From positions 1-64,000 of IMG/VR virus record IMGVR_UViG_3300034198_018992: a DNA stretch of 64,000 nucleotides; one strand, 5' to 3'. Below are positions 31,549-39,800 of this stretch, one piece after another. Made by a program: the position numbers and the translations under genes. The notes under the pieces are model-generated. The model had not been told where the DNA came from. It ran no database searches and was given only the letters and a program-made list of their open reading frames with translations. Origin of the DNA: a virus. Numbering within the stretch: the first letter of the stretch is position 1; each line of letters starts with the position of its first letter.

Positions 31549-31962
31549 TGGTGGAGTAGAGGGGCATCGAAGCCCCTGTCCAAACAATTTTTATCAGACC
31601 TTCTACAAGCTTAGTTTCTTTTTTGCTTTCGGCCAGTTGTCTAAAATGACAAAACCTAACTGACCACAGCGTATATCGTATGTGACGAATAAGAATATGC
31701 GAACTTATTTCGTAAATCCTGCTAATGTCGCATCTAAGTCCTAGCAGAAATCGGAAATGATACGGGTGGCCGTGATTAGGCCACGACGGGCGAAAAGCTC
31801 CCGAAGGCAACCGTAAGGTTATTACGGAAGGCGCTCCAAGCGGTCTTCACTTTTGCAATTACGTTTGAGACGTTTATGCTTGGTAGAGATTTGACGCAGT
31901 CTAACTACCATAAGCGGCTTGCGGGTTTAGACTCGTCTTATTTGTCGAATCCTTGCTACCCC
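31549..31962 (-). ncRNA. ssrA: tmRNA
   Basis: 414 nt. 5' end GGGGTAG then GGATTCGAC; 3' end TTTGGACAGGGGC, T-arm GGGGC-TTCGATG-CCCCT, acceptor CTACTCC, A, CCA. GGGGTAG and CTACTCC pair with a G3-U70 wobble, the alanine identity. CTAAGCTTGTAG near the 3' end is also typical. A GCA at about nt 107 opens a frame of 26 codons ending in Ala-TAA that may be the tag, but tag assignment is uncertain. Unlike the phage tRNAs, its T-loop is canonical. Rescues stalled ribosomes by trans-translation. Confidence 0.9.
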
Positions 31963-32017
31963 ATTACTATCAAAGAACTACCTTATCTTACACGGCTTTC
32001 GCCACTCTGCAACATTT

Positions 32018-32080
32018 TTATAGCCACGCGTCCTCAAAAGTCTTACCTGCATTCGGGTCCCCGTCATCCCATATCGCCAT
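32018..32080 (-). CDS. Possible 20-aa peptide upstream of tmRNA
   Basis: MAIWDDGDPNAGKTFEDAWL then TAA; coding-like composition, ATG 12 bases after a TAGACT box. It may be the end of a lost larger gene. An imperfect inverted repeat CTAGCGGC ... GCCGCGCTAG lies just upstream (32098-32135). Confidence 0.4.
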   Translation of the reverse strand: MAIWDDGDPNAGKTFEDAWL

Positions 32081-32165
32081 AAAACAAACTCAAGTCTAGC
32101 GCGGCGATAAAGCCTCACGACTGCCGCTAGCAGTGAACGGCAAGGTTTGTCCGTCTTTGGGAGGT

Positions 32166-32543
32166 TCATGGCGTGTATTCAGTGCGGGCGACAACTCTGT
32201 CTATCAAAGTCTGCGCCCTTTTCGATGGTAGTTTTGTCAAGAACCCACACCCTTTGCCAAGGTGATAAGGCGGCGATACTTGAAACTGAGCGGCGGTGGG
32301 GTCAAGTATTTCTTTGGTGTTTTTGTTTTTTAGCCACCAATGGGTCGCCTTTCCGTTCGCGTCGTTATACGACGCACACATTACGGCCCAAGTGCTTTTA
32401 TCGTCTATCAGATGCCACAAAGCCTCAGAGGCTACATAACAATGTCCTGAAAGGGGGTGCGTCTGATGATATTTCCACCTGCCTTTTAGGAGGTCTGGAG
32501 AAAGCGACTTTTGGATTTCCGATATAAGCGCGGCGTGATTCAC
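32166..32543 (-). CDS. Conserved phage protein, papain-like fold candidate
   Basis: 125 aa from a GTG at 32543. SPDLLKGRWKYHQ, SGHCYVASEALWHLI, ATHWWLKN, EILDPTAAQF and KGCGFLTKLPSKRAQ: conserved Cys, His and Asp in the order of NlpC/transglutaminase-like peptidases. Catalysis is inferred only from that order. Confidence 0.75.
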   Translation of the reverse strand: MNHAALISEIQKSLSPDLLKGRWKYHQTHPLSGHCYVASEALWHLIDDKSTWAVMCASYNDANGKATHWWLKNKNTKEILDPTAAQFQVSPPYHLGKGCGFLTKLPSKRAQTLIDRVVARTEYTP

Positions 32544-32556
32544 TACCTACTTATAG

Positions 32557-32820
32557 TTACTTTTTCAGTAAAGCGCAAGTCTTTGCGTTGAGTGCGGCCC
32601 ACTTTTTGTCAGGTTCGCCCAACGAATAAGTCATTCCGGCGCTAGAGACAACCTTGTGAGAGCATGGATACCAACCAATGATTCTGGAAGTGAAATACTC
32701 TTCACCATCCTTGATTTTAGGGTGGCCGAAAACCTTGCCGCTAAGAACGAAAACTGGCGTCGATTCGCCGAAGTTCTCGACTTTCCAATCCTCAATCGTT
32801 ACTTTCCATCGGTTCGACAT
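32557..32820 (-). CDS. Hypothetical protein
   Basis: 87 aa, beta-rich (KVTIEDWKVENF, VFVLSGKVFGHP, SRIIGWYPCSH), with a final helix. Overlaps the upstream zinc-ribbon gene by 22 bases. Function unknown. Confidence 0.75.
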   Translation of the reverse strand: MSNRWKVTIEDWKVENFGESTPVFVLSGKVFGHPKIKDGEEYFTSRIIGWYPCSHKVVSSAGMTYSLGEPDKKWAALNAKTCALLKK

Positions 32821-33029
32821 GGCACTGCGATTGCTGCCGCCATACCATTTCCTGAGTCACCTGACTTCTTCAATTTCGCTCCGAGGTCTGCCCTGCGACA
32901 TGGAGCGCAGACCAAAATCAAGTCCGTGACCTTACCCTTTTCGTCTTCCGTAAGTTCGGCGCAGTCGTCGTCCCAGCAAAACTCGTTTCCGCAGTTTTCG
33001 CACTCGAAGATATCGTTGTCCTTGCTCAT
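32799..33029 (-). CDS. Zinc-ribbon protein
   Basis: 76 aa. CENCGNEFCWDDDC and CAPC give a four-Cys zinc site in the first 45 residues. Promoter TTGACT-N16-TGTAAT lies 7 bases before the ATG. Confidence 0.75.
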   Translation of the reverse strand: MSKDNDIFECENCGNEFCWDDDCAELTEDEKGKVTDLILVCAPCRRADLGAKLKKSGDSGNGMAAAIAVPCRTDGK

Positions 33030-33036
33030 AAAATGA

Positions 33037-33064
33037 ATTACACTCGTTTTTGGTTTTTAGTCAA
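33037..33064 (-). promoter_or_regulatory. Sigma70-like leaderless promoter
   Basis: TTGACT, 16 bases, TGTAAT, 7 bases, ATG at 33029. It overlaps the end of the upstream gene. Confidence 0.65.
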
Positions 33065-33596
33065 TGATTTTGACCGTAGTTTTGCTGATATTACCGTCGG
33101 GGTCGTTCCAGATGACGATTTTGTGACCGGCTTTCGAGAGAGAGACGAGAGCGTCGTGGATTTCACTGCACTTGACGCTGAAACTCTTGAGAGCGCTCTG
33201 GATGCCCTTGATGGTGACTTGCTTTCCCGTTCCCTTGGCGACAAGATGACGCTTCACCGCCATTTCGAGCGTCGTAGCCGACTGAGGCATCGGAACAGCT
33301 ACCGCAGCGCTCACGGGTGCCTTGTCGTCGCCACGGTAGGTATAGACAAACCAACCTCCAGCGGCAAAGGATTTATCAAAAGCGTCAGGAAACTTCTCCA
33401 CATAAGCTTTGACAAGCTCGCGGACACCACCGGAACCATAATGACGCACCACAGCCGCGTCCGACAGGACGATGCCCTGTTGAACGGCTGAGCGAACCGC
33501 CTGTGTCACGTCGTGGGCGCTAAAAGGTTGCTTGTTCAGCGTTCGCATAAAAATGACGAAATTGACGACTTCGGATAGGGACAGTGTGATGTTCAT
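33057..33596 (-). CDS. Hypothetical protein, winged-helix-like
   Basis: 179 aa. N-terminal helices (SLSEVVNFVIFMRTLNKQ, SAHDVTQAVRSAVQQG) and a C-terminal helix-helix-wing (TIKGIQSALKSFSVKCSEIH, GHKIVIWNDPDGN) suggest two winged-helix-like domains and a nucleic-acid role. No family recognised. Confidence 0.7.
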   Translation of the reverse strand: MNITLSLSEVVNFVIFMRTLNKQPFSAHDVTQAVRSAVQQGIVLSDAAVVRHYGSGGVRELVKAYVEKFPDAFDKSFAAGGWFVYTYRGDDKAPVSAAVAVPMPQSATTLEMAVKRHLVAKGTGKQVTIKGIQSALKSFSVKCSEIHDALVSLSKAGHKIVIWNDPDGNISKTTVKIID

Positions 33597-33637
33597 GTTT
33601 TTGATATTATAGGTTTTTGTGATGCTGGCAAGAGAGT

Positions 33638-34087
33638 TCAGTAAGAAAACGCCAGTCCGTCATCGAAGAAAAAGAAATAACCATAATACATCAACATCAG
33701 ATGCATCGCGTTGTCACAAACGGCGTAAACGAGCGCCGCGAACCCTCCTTGCAGCGCGAGGTATTTGCTGACAATGACATTATTCGGGATACTATCGTCG
33801 GATTTCGTTACGAAATCCTCCAAAGTCGGCGACCCCAACATCTTCATCCAATGACCTGCCAAAGAAAACCTGTCGATAGGAAAGTGGGTGAGAAAGATAA
33901 AGATTGACCAACTCCATGAGTGAACGATGGGCCACGCCGTCGCAGTCACGCATAGCGTATAAATTGTGCAATGCAGCAAGCATATTGGCGTGCTTTTCGA
34001 CTTATTCACCGCCATCTTCCGATTTTGGAACAGATAGTCACCAAGCAAATGACCAAACAAAAGAGTCGGGAAGATTTCGTGATTCAT
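33638..34087 (-). CDS. DUF3307-like membrane protein
   Basis: 149 aa, four or five hydrophobic segments. LLFGHLLGDYLFQNRKMAVNKSK and FLTHFPIDRF match the conserved G-D-x-x-x-Q-N and H-x-x-x-D of DUF3307. These residues could bind metal; function unknown. Confidence 0.75.
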   Translation of the reverse strand: MNHEIFPTLLFGHLLGDYLFQNRKMAVNKSKSTPICLLHCTIYTLCVTATAWPIVHSWSWSIFIFLTHFPIDRFSLAGHWMKMLGSPTLEDFVTKSDDSIPNNVIVSKYLALQGGFAALVYAVCDNAMHLMLMYYGYFFFFDDGLAFSY

Positions 34088-34095
34088 GTAGGCGA

Positions 34096-34124
34096 TGTAT
34101 ACTGCTATTTTGTTAGGCAGTCAA
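34096..34124 (-). promoter_or_regulatory. Sigma70-like promoter
   Basis: TTGACT, 17 bases, TATACA, 8 bases, ATG at 34087. Confidence 0.55.
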
Positions 34125-34964
34125 CTCTTTATCATACTTCAACCACTGAGGGCGCTGCCTGCCGCTACGCGTCCAGTTCTGTTGCGCAATGACCTCTCCG
34201 TTAGGAGCGTGACCCTTAGTGATAGGGTAGGTCTCACTAACGATTCCGTTAGCGTATAGGTTGACACTTTCAACTTCCACGTAATGCACGTCCCAATAAG
34301 TAACGTCCATTCCTTTCCAATCGTAGCGAGGCATACCCAACCGACTGCCAGTGGGATTTTTCAACGGACTTCCTAGATGCGGTTGGCCGTAAGGTTCCCG
34401 AAGGTTCACCGTTTTTATTCCAGCGTCCGTAAGAATGTCCAGCGTCCTTTTGATATCCTCGCCCATTACCTCTGGACAGAGGACGACGTTCACCTTGACT
34501 GGCATTTCTGGTTTTAACTTCAAGAGGGCAGAAATGTTCGGCGGAGCGCCGCACCCCATAGTCGCTTTGTAAATGTCAGCGTCAAACGAAGTAATGGAGA
34601 TACTCGCCTTATCGTAAAGACTCCATATCTCAGGGTGACTTTCCGCCATAGCGCCGTTCGTGCGCAGCCCAAGTTTACAGTTAGGAATCTGTTCCTTTAG
34701 CGCGGCGGTCAAACTAGCGTGATGTTTATACATCAAGGGGTCAGTATTGCTGCCTGTCAAATTAACCTCGGAAACGCAGCGCTCTCCACAAAGCACTATG
34801 AATTTATCGAAGTTCCTTAAAGGCCATTCATCTAAATTATTGAGCGGGTCAAGCGCCATCATGTGCTGCCCGATACAAAAATAGCAAGAGCGATTGCACG
34901 GTCCCGATAGGTGAATGTTTCCGAACCAGTGAGTGAATTGTCCTGTAGAGTTTAAGCAGCCCAT
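34113..34964 (-). CDS. Radical SAM enzyme
   Basis: 283 aa. CNRSCYFC (residues 23-30) is the C-x3-C-x2-C iron-sulfur motif; LTGSNTDPLMY, LGLRTNGAM and SITSFDADIY follow the radical SAM barrel. Closest in feel to small MoaA/QueE-type enzymes. Substrate unknown. Confidence 0.85.
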   Translation of the reverse strand: MGCLNSTGQFTHWFGNIHLSGPCNRSCYFCIGQHMMALDPLNNLDEWPLRNFDKFIVLCGERCVSEVNLTGSNTDPLMYKHHASLTAALKEQIPNCKLGLRTNGAMAESHPEIWSLYDKASISITSFDADIYKATMGCGAPPNISALLKLKPEMPVKVNVVLCPEVMGEDIKRTLDILTDAGIKTVNLREPYGQPHLGSPLKNPTGSRLGMPRYDWKGMDVTYWDVHYVEVESVNLYANGIVSETYPITKGHAPNGEVIAQQNWTRSGRQRPQWLKYDKELTA

Positions 34965-35052
34965 ATTGTGAATTAAGAATCTAGCGCGTTTTTATAGCGC
35001 GTCTAACTTTTTCTCGCATTAAAAGCGAAAATAGCACGAACTTTCGTCGGCG

Positions 35053-35556
35053 CTATTTCGCGGGGGAGAACTCTCGATATTCGTAGGACTCGAAGTTGTG
35101 CTTTTCCCAAGGGAAAACGACTGGATTAAAAACCCTCTTCTTCGGAAGTTCCAGATTTTTACGATTACCCAAAGTAACGTGAAAAGCTACCTTCGGCTGC
35201 GAGCGAAGCCCAAGTTCACGACGAACCGCCTCCAAATCAGGAGAATGCGCGGGTAGCCACGCATACTTATCCGAATACTGAAGGTCAGAGCCGTCGTAAT
35301 ACACTCGGAAGGTCTGCCCATCATACTTACGCCAATTACGCAGATGACGAGGCAACTCTCCACGGATAACCGTAAGATGCACGCCCCATAGCGGAAGCGT
35401 AAGCTTGACGCCGTGGGTCTTCATCAACCAGTGCGCGTAGTAGTCGTGTAAGCCCTTTGGCGCTAGCGCCATAGCCCACCACTTCTGAAAACCCTTGCGA
35501 GTAGCGCGGGCATCAGTAGGGTCATACTTGAGAGTCATGTCGAGAGAAAAAGTCAT
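35053..35556 (-). CDS. 2H phosphoesterase-like protein
   Basis: 167 aa. Two H-x-T motifs, GVHLTVIRGE and AFHVTLGN (about 60 residues apart), define the 2H fold shared by LigT, tRNA ligases' cyclic phosphodiesterase and T4 Acb1. A role in breaking cyclic nucleotides of host CBASS defence, or in RNA-end repair with the RNA ligase at 43.7 kb, is possible but unproven. Promoter geometry (TTGCGT-N16-CAATCT-N6) supports the start. Confidence 0.8.
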   Translation of the reverse strand: MTFSLDMTLKYDPTDARATRKGFQKWWAMALAPKGLHDYYAHWLMKTHGVKLTLPLWGVHLTVIRGELPRHLRNWRKYDGQTFRVYYDGSDLQYSDKYAWLPAHSPDLEAVRRELGLRSQPKVAFHVTLGNRKNLELPKKRVFNPVVFPWEKHNFESYEYREFSPAK

Positions 35557-35562
35557 GACGGA

Positions 35563-35590
35563 AGATTGGCGGGTTTTACCGAAGACGCAA
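35563..35590 (-). promoter_or_regulatory. Sigma70-like leaderless promoter
   Basis: TTGCGT, 16 bases, CAATCT, 6 bases, ATG at 35556. Confidence 0.5.
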
Positions 35591-35627
35591 GACTATAAAG
35601 CAACGGGGCTTTTGAATCAGAAACTCA

Positions 35628-36083
35628 CTAATATAAATTTTCACTGAAAAGTTCAAGCTTTGGGTTGTATGGTGTCACTTTTACCTGTCCAGTTTTTTGC
35701 ACAAGTTGTCCTGCCTCTCTGCGCGTAACAAATCGCCCAGACATGGTAACGAACCCCTGTTCGTATCCTTCGGCAACCTGTTTTACGCCGGTAGCTTGGA
35801 TAATTGTATTGATACAGTGGTAATGCCGCTTGCCGGTCCAGACCCGCCCATCGGGACCACGAATAGCGGCGCAGTCAATCATCGAATCGTAGTAGCGCTC
35901 TTGCCATCCTTTTTGGAAACCGGCAACCCAGCCGCAACCGCCCTTATGACCACTAAGGGTGCCGTTTATTTGCGGGTCTGAGGCTCCACACGAGCAACAT
36001 TGATAATACGGGTTTCCTTCCCCGATTGGCTCGCTCGGATAATCGTGGTGCGGCCCGTAATCGGGCGGATAGACAGTTAGCAT
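35628..36083 (-). CDS. Conserved phage hypothetical protein
   Basis: 151 aa. CCSCGASD near residue 30 and GPDGRVWTGKRHYHCI (about 78-93) are recognisable from other large phages. The second half includes EQGFVTMSGRFVTRREA. Function unknown. Confidence 0.8.
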   Translation of the reverse strand: MLTVYPPDYGPHHDYPSEPIGEGNPYYQCCSCGASDPQINGTLSGHKGGCGWVAGFQKGWQERYYDSMIDCAAIRGPDGRVWTGKRHYHCINTIIQATGVKQVAEGYEQGFVTMSGRFVTRREAGQLVQKTGQVKVTPYNPKLELFSENLY

Positions 36084-36089
36084 TATCAG

Positions 36090-36117
36090 ACTTTACTTAG
36101 TTTTACAAAAGGCACAA
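36090..36117 (-). promoter_or_regulatory. Sigma70-like leaderless promoter
   Basis: TTGTGC, 16 bases, TAAAGT, 6 bases, ATG at 36083. Confidence 0.55.
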
Positions 36118-36126
36118 GAGCAGAGT

Positions 36127-36492
36127 TTAATCGTAAATCTCCTTCTCTCGTTCTGGCGCGACAGTGCGGATATATGCTAGGCAGCGTTGGATTGGCGTTG
36201 CAAACGCGATTCGGTTCACATCTTCTACTAGCATACCGTGTTGCATTCCTTGACTACCCACAACGCTGCAAAGAACGAAAGCGAATTTCAGTTTTTGTAA
36301 AGCGGTCAAGCTTTTCTCAAATTCGGCACACGCGTCAAGTGAAGCTCCATAGTTTCGGATGTGCTTATATTTGCTGCTATAAACTTTCGCTTGCCAAGGT
36401 TGATACACTTTTACAAATTCATGTTGGGGCAGTTCCTTCCATCCTCCTAGCTCCGCAATCAAGAGATTGAGTTTCGTATTATTGACAGTCAT
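36127..36492 (-). CDS. Conserved phage hypothetical protein
   Basis: 121 aa. LLIAELGGWKELP near the start and FATPIQRCLAYIRTV at the end match a widespread short phage protein of unknown role. Its ATG overlaps the upstream stop by one base. Confidence 0.75.
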   Translation of the reverse strand: MTVNNTKLNLLIAELGGWKELPQHEFVKVYQPWQAKVYSSKYKHIRNYGASLDACAEFEKSLTALQKLKFAFVLCSVVGSQGMQHGMLVEDVNRIAFATPIQRCLAYIRTVAPEREKEIYD

Positions 36493-36716
36493 TATTTATC
36501 GTCGCTGAAGTTGCTCCAGCGTATAGCGTCTTGAAGAGCCCCACATAGTCGGACGATTCTTTCGTCGTCTTTACCTGTCAGAAGGAAAGTAAGGGCGCTC
36601 GTTACTTCATGCATCCATCGCTCTCTAGTCAATGAGCGTGCCGCCTCAAGCCCTTCTTTAAGAGCGGACTTATTTAGCTTTTTCTTGCCTCGTGCGGGCT
36701 TTCTTTTAGCTGCCAT
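36492..36716 (-). CDS. Basic hypothetical protein
   Basis: 74 aa with a strongly basic N-terminus (MAAKRKPARGKKKLNK) followed by helices. Possibly nucleic-acid binding. Encoded directly downstream of the RNase P RNA gene. Confidence 0.7.
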   Translation of the reverse strand: MAAKRKPARGKKKLNKSALKEGLEAARSLTRERWMHEVTSALTFLLTGKDDERIVRLCGALQDAIRWSNFSDDK

Positions 36717-36758
36717 ATCACCTGTTAGTCTTAATAATCATTATTTGTAAGAAAAGAT

Positions 36759-37050
36759 ACGCAATCGCTAGCTATAGCCTCGGTTCTGGTCTGGTCCCTT
36801 GCGGGACTTCAACTCTACATTTGACTGAACGCTTTACAGCGCCCGTAGGGTGTGAATCCTACCGCCCCGACCCGTCCTCATTTGGGAGAGCTACCATCGG
36901 ACTGTTCGGGTTGCAGCTAACTTGCAGTATTAACGAACGCCGCTATTGCTAGCGGGCGCTCTCCTGTCGTTCTCTCGGCTGCCAAGAACTTTCCTCACTT
37001 TACCGCACTGGTTACGGCATTGCGCGTAGAGTCGCTTAGCGATTGCGTTA
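36759..37050 (-). ncRNA. rnpB: RNase P RNA (phage-encoded)
   Basis: About 290 nt. The pairing order is that of bacterial RNase P RNA: P1 (37048-37037 with 36770-36759, 12 bp), P2 5' ACTCTAC, P3, P4 5' GAGGAAAGTTCTTGG, ..., P2 3' GTAGAGT, P19 hairpin GTCCC-GCAA-GGGAC, P4 3' CCAGAACC, GAGGC, P1 3'. P4 pairs GTTCTTGG with CCAGAAC leaving one U bulged, as in the catalytic core. A middle CAACCCGAACAGTCCGATGG echoes the E. coli specificity region. It is short for a type A RNA. Own promoter at 37057-37084. Confidence 0.85.
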
Positions 37051-37056
37051 CTAACC

Positions 37057-37084
37057 ACTGTATCCCCTTTTAGAAAAAGGTCAA
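37057..37084 (-). promoter_or_regulatory. Promoter of the RNase P RNA gene
   Basis: TTGACC, 16 bases, TACAGT, 6 bases to 37050, the predicted 5' end two bases before P1. Confidence 0.7.
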
Positions 37085-37094
37085 CACTTATCCG

Positions 37095-37697
37095 TTAAGC
37101 CGCATTCACTCTTCCGTCGCTCAAAAGCGTCTCATTATAGTGTTTGGCCACCAAACCTATACAGAAGAGAAGAATACATACAAACAAAGAATGCGGTGCC
37201 GTAGCGCTATAACCGGATACCAAAGCTATAGACGCGTAATGAGCAAAGTCGATAAAGAAGATGACCAAAGAAGTGAACATCATCACATAAGGAAGCATCA
37301 GTGTAAGGGGTCTTTTTGGAAACATCAACCTTATCACGACCCAAGTTCCGAACGTGCCGAATATCGCTATCGGCACCGCACCATTATTTCCTCCTTCAAC
37401 TAACAATTCCCAAATTACTCGCGCTGAATTAAATGAGATTAGGGCCGCGCCTCCTATCGTATGGACCCACATTTTCCAATCCCTGTCGATTATTCCGACC
37501 ATCAGAATAAGTCCCGCCACTATCATTGACAAACAATCTATAGGAGAGAAAGTTAGGTGGCTATATTTGAGAAAAAATGACTTATACGTCTCTGCCGACG
37601 CGACTTGGATAGAAAAGTCAAAAAGAGCAATCAACACCAGCAAAACCCCCACGATTCGACCAGAGAAAAGGGTCGATGATATTTGTCTGGGACTCAT
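37095..37697 (-). CDS. Multi-pass membrane protein
   Basis: 200 aa, about six hydrophobic segments. No family recognised. The start ATG overlaps the upstream stop by one base, and the upstream gene is also membrane-anchored, so the two may form a unit. Confidence 0.75.
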   Translation of the reverse strand: MSPRQISSTLFSGRIVGVLLVLIALFDFSIQVASAETYKSFFLKYSHLTFSPIDCLSMIVAGLILMVGIIDRDWKMWVHTIGGAALISFNSARVIWELLVEGGNNGAVPIAIFGTFGTWVVIRLMFPKRPLTLMLPYVMMFTSLVIFFIDFAHYASIALVSGYSATAPHSLFVCILLFCIGLVAKHYNETLLSDGRVNAA

Positions 37698-37972
37698 TAT
37701 TTGGGTGCGTGTGTAACTAACGCGATAACAGAACCGAGCAGTGCTAGAAGTATCGTGCCGACCGCTCCATAAATCAACTGTTTTACTGGCGCAAATTCCT
37801 TTTGGGAAACGTATTTTTCGTCAAGCCCACCCTTCCATTCTGATATTCTTTCGATTTTCTGGTCGATTTCGTGACGCATAGCCTTGATATCGCTGTTCAA
37901 CTCGTCGATTTTTTGAATCAACAAGCTGCGCCACTCTTTGTTCATCTCATCTTGCATATCGACTGGAGGCAT
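37697..37972 (-). CDS. Coiled-coil protein with C-terminal TM helix
   Basis: 91 aa. A charged coiled coil (residues 10-60) precedes one TM helix (about 67-87), like XhlA-type hemolysin or holin-associated proteins. A role in lysis with the 37095 gene is possible. Confidence 0.7.
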   Translation of the reverse strand: MPPVDMQDEMNKEWRSLLIQKIDELNSDIKAMRHEIDQKIERISEWKGGLDEKYVSQKEFAPVKQLIYGAVGTILLALLGSVIALVTHAPK

Positions 37973-38155
37973 GGTAAAAAATGTAAAAGTCAGGTTTCGC
38001 GAATAGTTGACCGCTGCCTAAAGATACGATTCACCACAATCAAGTGGCTACCGGCCTTTTATTTGCGGCCTAATCTGTTAGTCAGCGGTCGTAACATTTT
38101 ACACGACACTCTGCGGAATTCTACATTTTTATTTGATTTCTTACGAAACTTCAGC

Positions 38156-38953
38156 CTATTCGTCAAAATTCACCACCCTCTTTTTCTTCCGTCCTACCAT
38201 CTCGACGCCTACAAGCATAGTTCTGGTATCTTCTTTATCATCTATAAGATAAATCGCGTTCTCAGTAATTTCGAGGAATTGACCGCGCCATAGCACATCT
38301 ATACAGATATTGAAGTTTCGCTTACCTTGACTTTGTTGAAGTATTTGGGCTTCTTTTTGAGGGGTATGCCCAACGATGTTGCTGATTTCTTTTGATAGAG
38401 TGAGGGCGTTCCAGCGTATCCACTGAGGTCCGAACTCGCTATCGAACAGGTCATTATCCGCGTCACTCCTTCGTAGGAGTTGACAAGAGCTGCGAACATA
38501 TCTTTCCACCGCCTCGGGGTCTTTCCATCCTCCAAAATTTGCAGAAAACCTGTCATCAAACCCCGCATGAGAGAATACGACAGTTCTGCCATTCCAGTTA
38601 ATCTTGTGAAAAATTCGGAAATTCCTCTTGGCCGCAGCGCTGATTTCACTATTAAAAGTTGCATACCTCCACGGGTCGCAGCCATACCGAAAATACTTCT
38701 TGTATCCAGAGAGATAGGGAATATCGTGATTGCCCGCAAGAACGATATCCTCGGGGCGATTTTCGGCTATGTCGTTAAGAAACGCGCAGGCCCGACGAAG
38801 TCCTCCATCGCCATCTTCAAGTCCATCGCGCCGCTTACGGTCAAAAAAGTCGCCTAGCCAAATAGCGCGTTCGACGCTGTGCTTCTTTAATAGGTATTGA
38901 GCGTTCTCGACGTATTCGTGAACGTCTCCAAAAATGTGTATAACCTGTGGCAT
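38156..38953 (-). CDS. Metallophosphoesterase
   Basis: 265 aa from the ATG at 38953 (a GTG precedes it). FGDVHE, GDFFDR, GNHD, SHAG and GHTP are the five metal-binding motifs of calcineurin-like phosphatases, in order. May dephosphorylate proteins or nucleotides. A TACAAT box ends 6 bases before the ATG. Confidence 0.9.
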   Translation of the reverse strand: MPQVIHIFGDVHEYVENAQYLLKKHSVERAIWLGDFFDRKRRDGLEDGDGGLRRACAFLNDIAENRPEDIVLAGNHDIPYLSGYKKYFRYGCDPWRYATFNSEISAAAKRNFRIFHKINWNGRTVVFSHAGFDDRFSANFGGWKDPEAVERYVRSSCQLLRRSDADNDLFDSEFGPQWIRWNALTLSKEISNIVGHTPQKEAQILQQSQGKRNFNICIDVLWRGQFLEITENAIYLIDDKEDTRTMLVGVEMVGRKKKRVVNFDE

Positions 38954-38972
38954 CACCGCATTGTATCTATTT

Positions 38973-39788
38973 TTATAGAGGAGACGAGCTTTTGCTCGCT
39001 ATCTTACTCACTCCTTCTACGATTCTGTTTTTATCGCAAGCATAAAGTCCTGCGGAAGAAAAGCTCGTCAATTCCATCAGCCAAGGTTTAGAGTCCCCAT
39101 CAAGGGCAACGTCCACACAAAACACATCATCTGGATAATACCCGACCGCTAATATCTCATTCACAAAATCTGTTGCCGCTTTTGGCGCGGACGGGACTTT
39201 TGTAAGCAAGCCTTGATATTTGTAACTCGATTGAGCGATGATGTCTGCGTCTTTCGAGACTACGAAGCGCCATTCCCCGAGGATGTTTTTAGGCGACGAA
39301 AACAGTAAAAGTTGGCCCTCTTCTGTATATCCATCCAAGAACCGCTCAAATTCTTGCAAATCAACCAGCCCCGCTTTGAAAGGCTTCTCTCCTGAATTGG
39401 GGCGGCAAAAAACCTGAGCTTCCTTAGCGAAGCGACCATAAATGTCCCAATACATTTTCCTAGCCATTCTCGCGGGCATCATTATGTATTTGTCATTGAA
39501 TAAATATTTGTCAAAAATAGGGTAATACCGCGAGCATAGATAATTCGCAGGCGTGCAATACGGCGGCGTCGCCCACTTAGGCAGGCAGTCCCTAATGAGA
39601 CTGTTCATCTGTATGCTAGCGCAAACGACCGTAGGTTTCGGCTCGTTTCCTAGCGTTTGCAAAAACTCAGATTTTGAAAAGTCCCCATCTAGCCTAATTA
39701 GCTCAAGCCCAGCTTCTTCGACGGCTTTCGCTAACTCAACGTAACTTTCTTCTCGTGTTAGGTTTTCGATAATCCAAGTAGTCTTCAT
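38973..39788 (-). CDS. ATP-grasp domain protein
   Basis: 271 aa. CRPNSGEKPFKAG, GEWRFVVSKDADIIAQSSY, VALDGDSKPWLMELTSFSSAG match the ATP-grasp family found widely in phages (DUF4343-like). Predicted carboxylate-amine ligase; substrate unknown. Second ATP-grasp gene of the window. Confidence 0.8.
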   Translation of the reverse strand: MKTTWIIENLTREESYVELAKAVEEAGLELIRLDGDFSKSEFLQTLGNEPKPTVVCASIQMNSLIRDCLPKWATPPYCTPANYLCSRYYPIFDKYLFNDKYIMMPARMARKMYWDIYGRFAKEAQVFCRPNSGEKPFKAGLVDLQEFERFLDGYTEEGQLLLFSSPKNILGEWRFVVSKDADIIAQSSYKYQGLLTKVPSAPKAATDFVNEILAVGYYPDDVFCVDVALDGDSKPWLMELTSFSSAGLYACDKNRIVEGVSKIASKSSSPL

Positions 39789-39800
39789 TTCGTGATAAGG

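Noticed and set aside
31532-31810. 92-codon minus-strand open frame
   Set aside because: It overlaps the tmRNA, whose ends and pairing are clear; the peptide is an artefact.
36780-37090. First read as a tRNA-like or group I intron structure
   Set aside because: The pairing order with P2 and P4 pseudoknots and the P19 hairpin fits RNase P RNA better.
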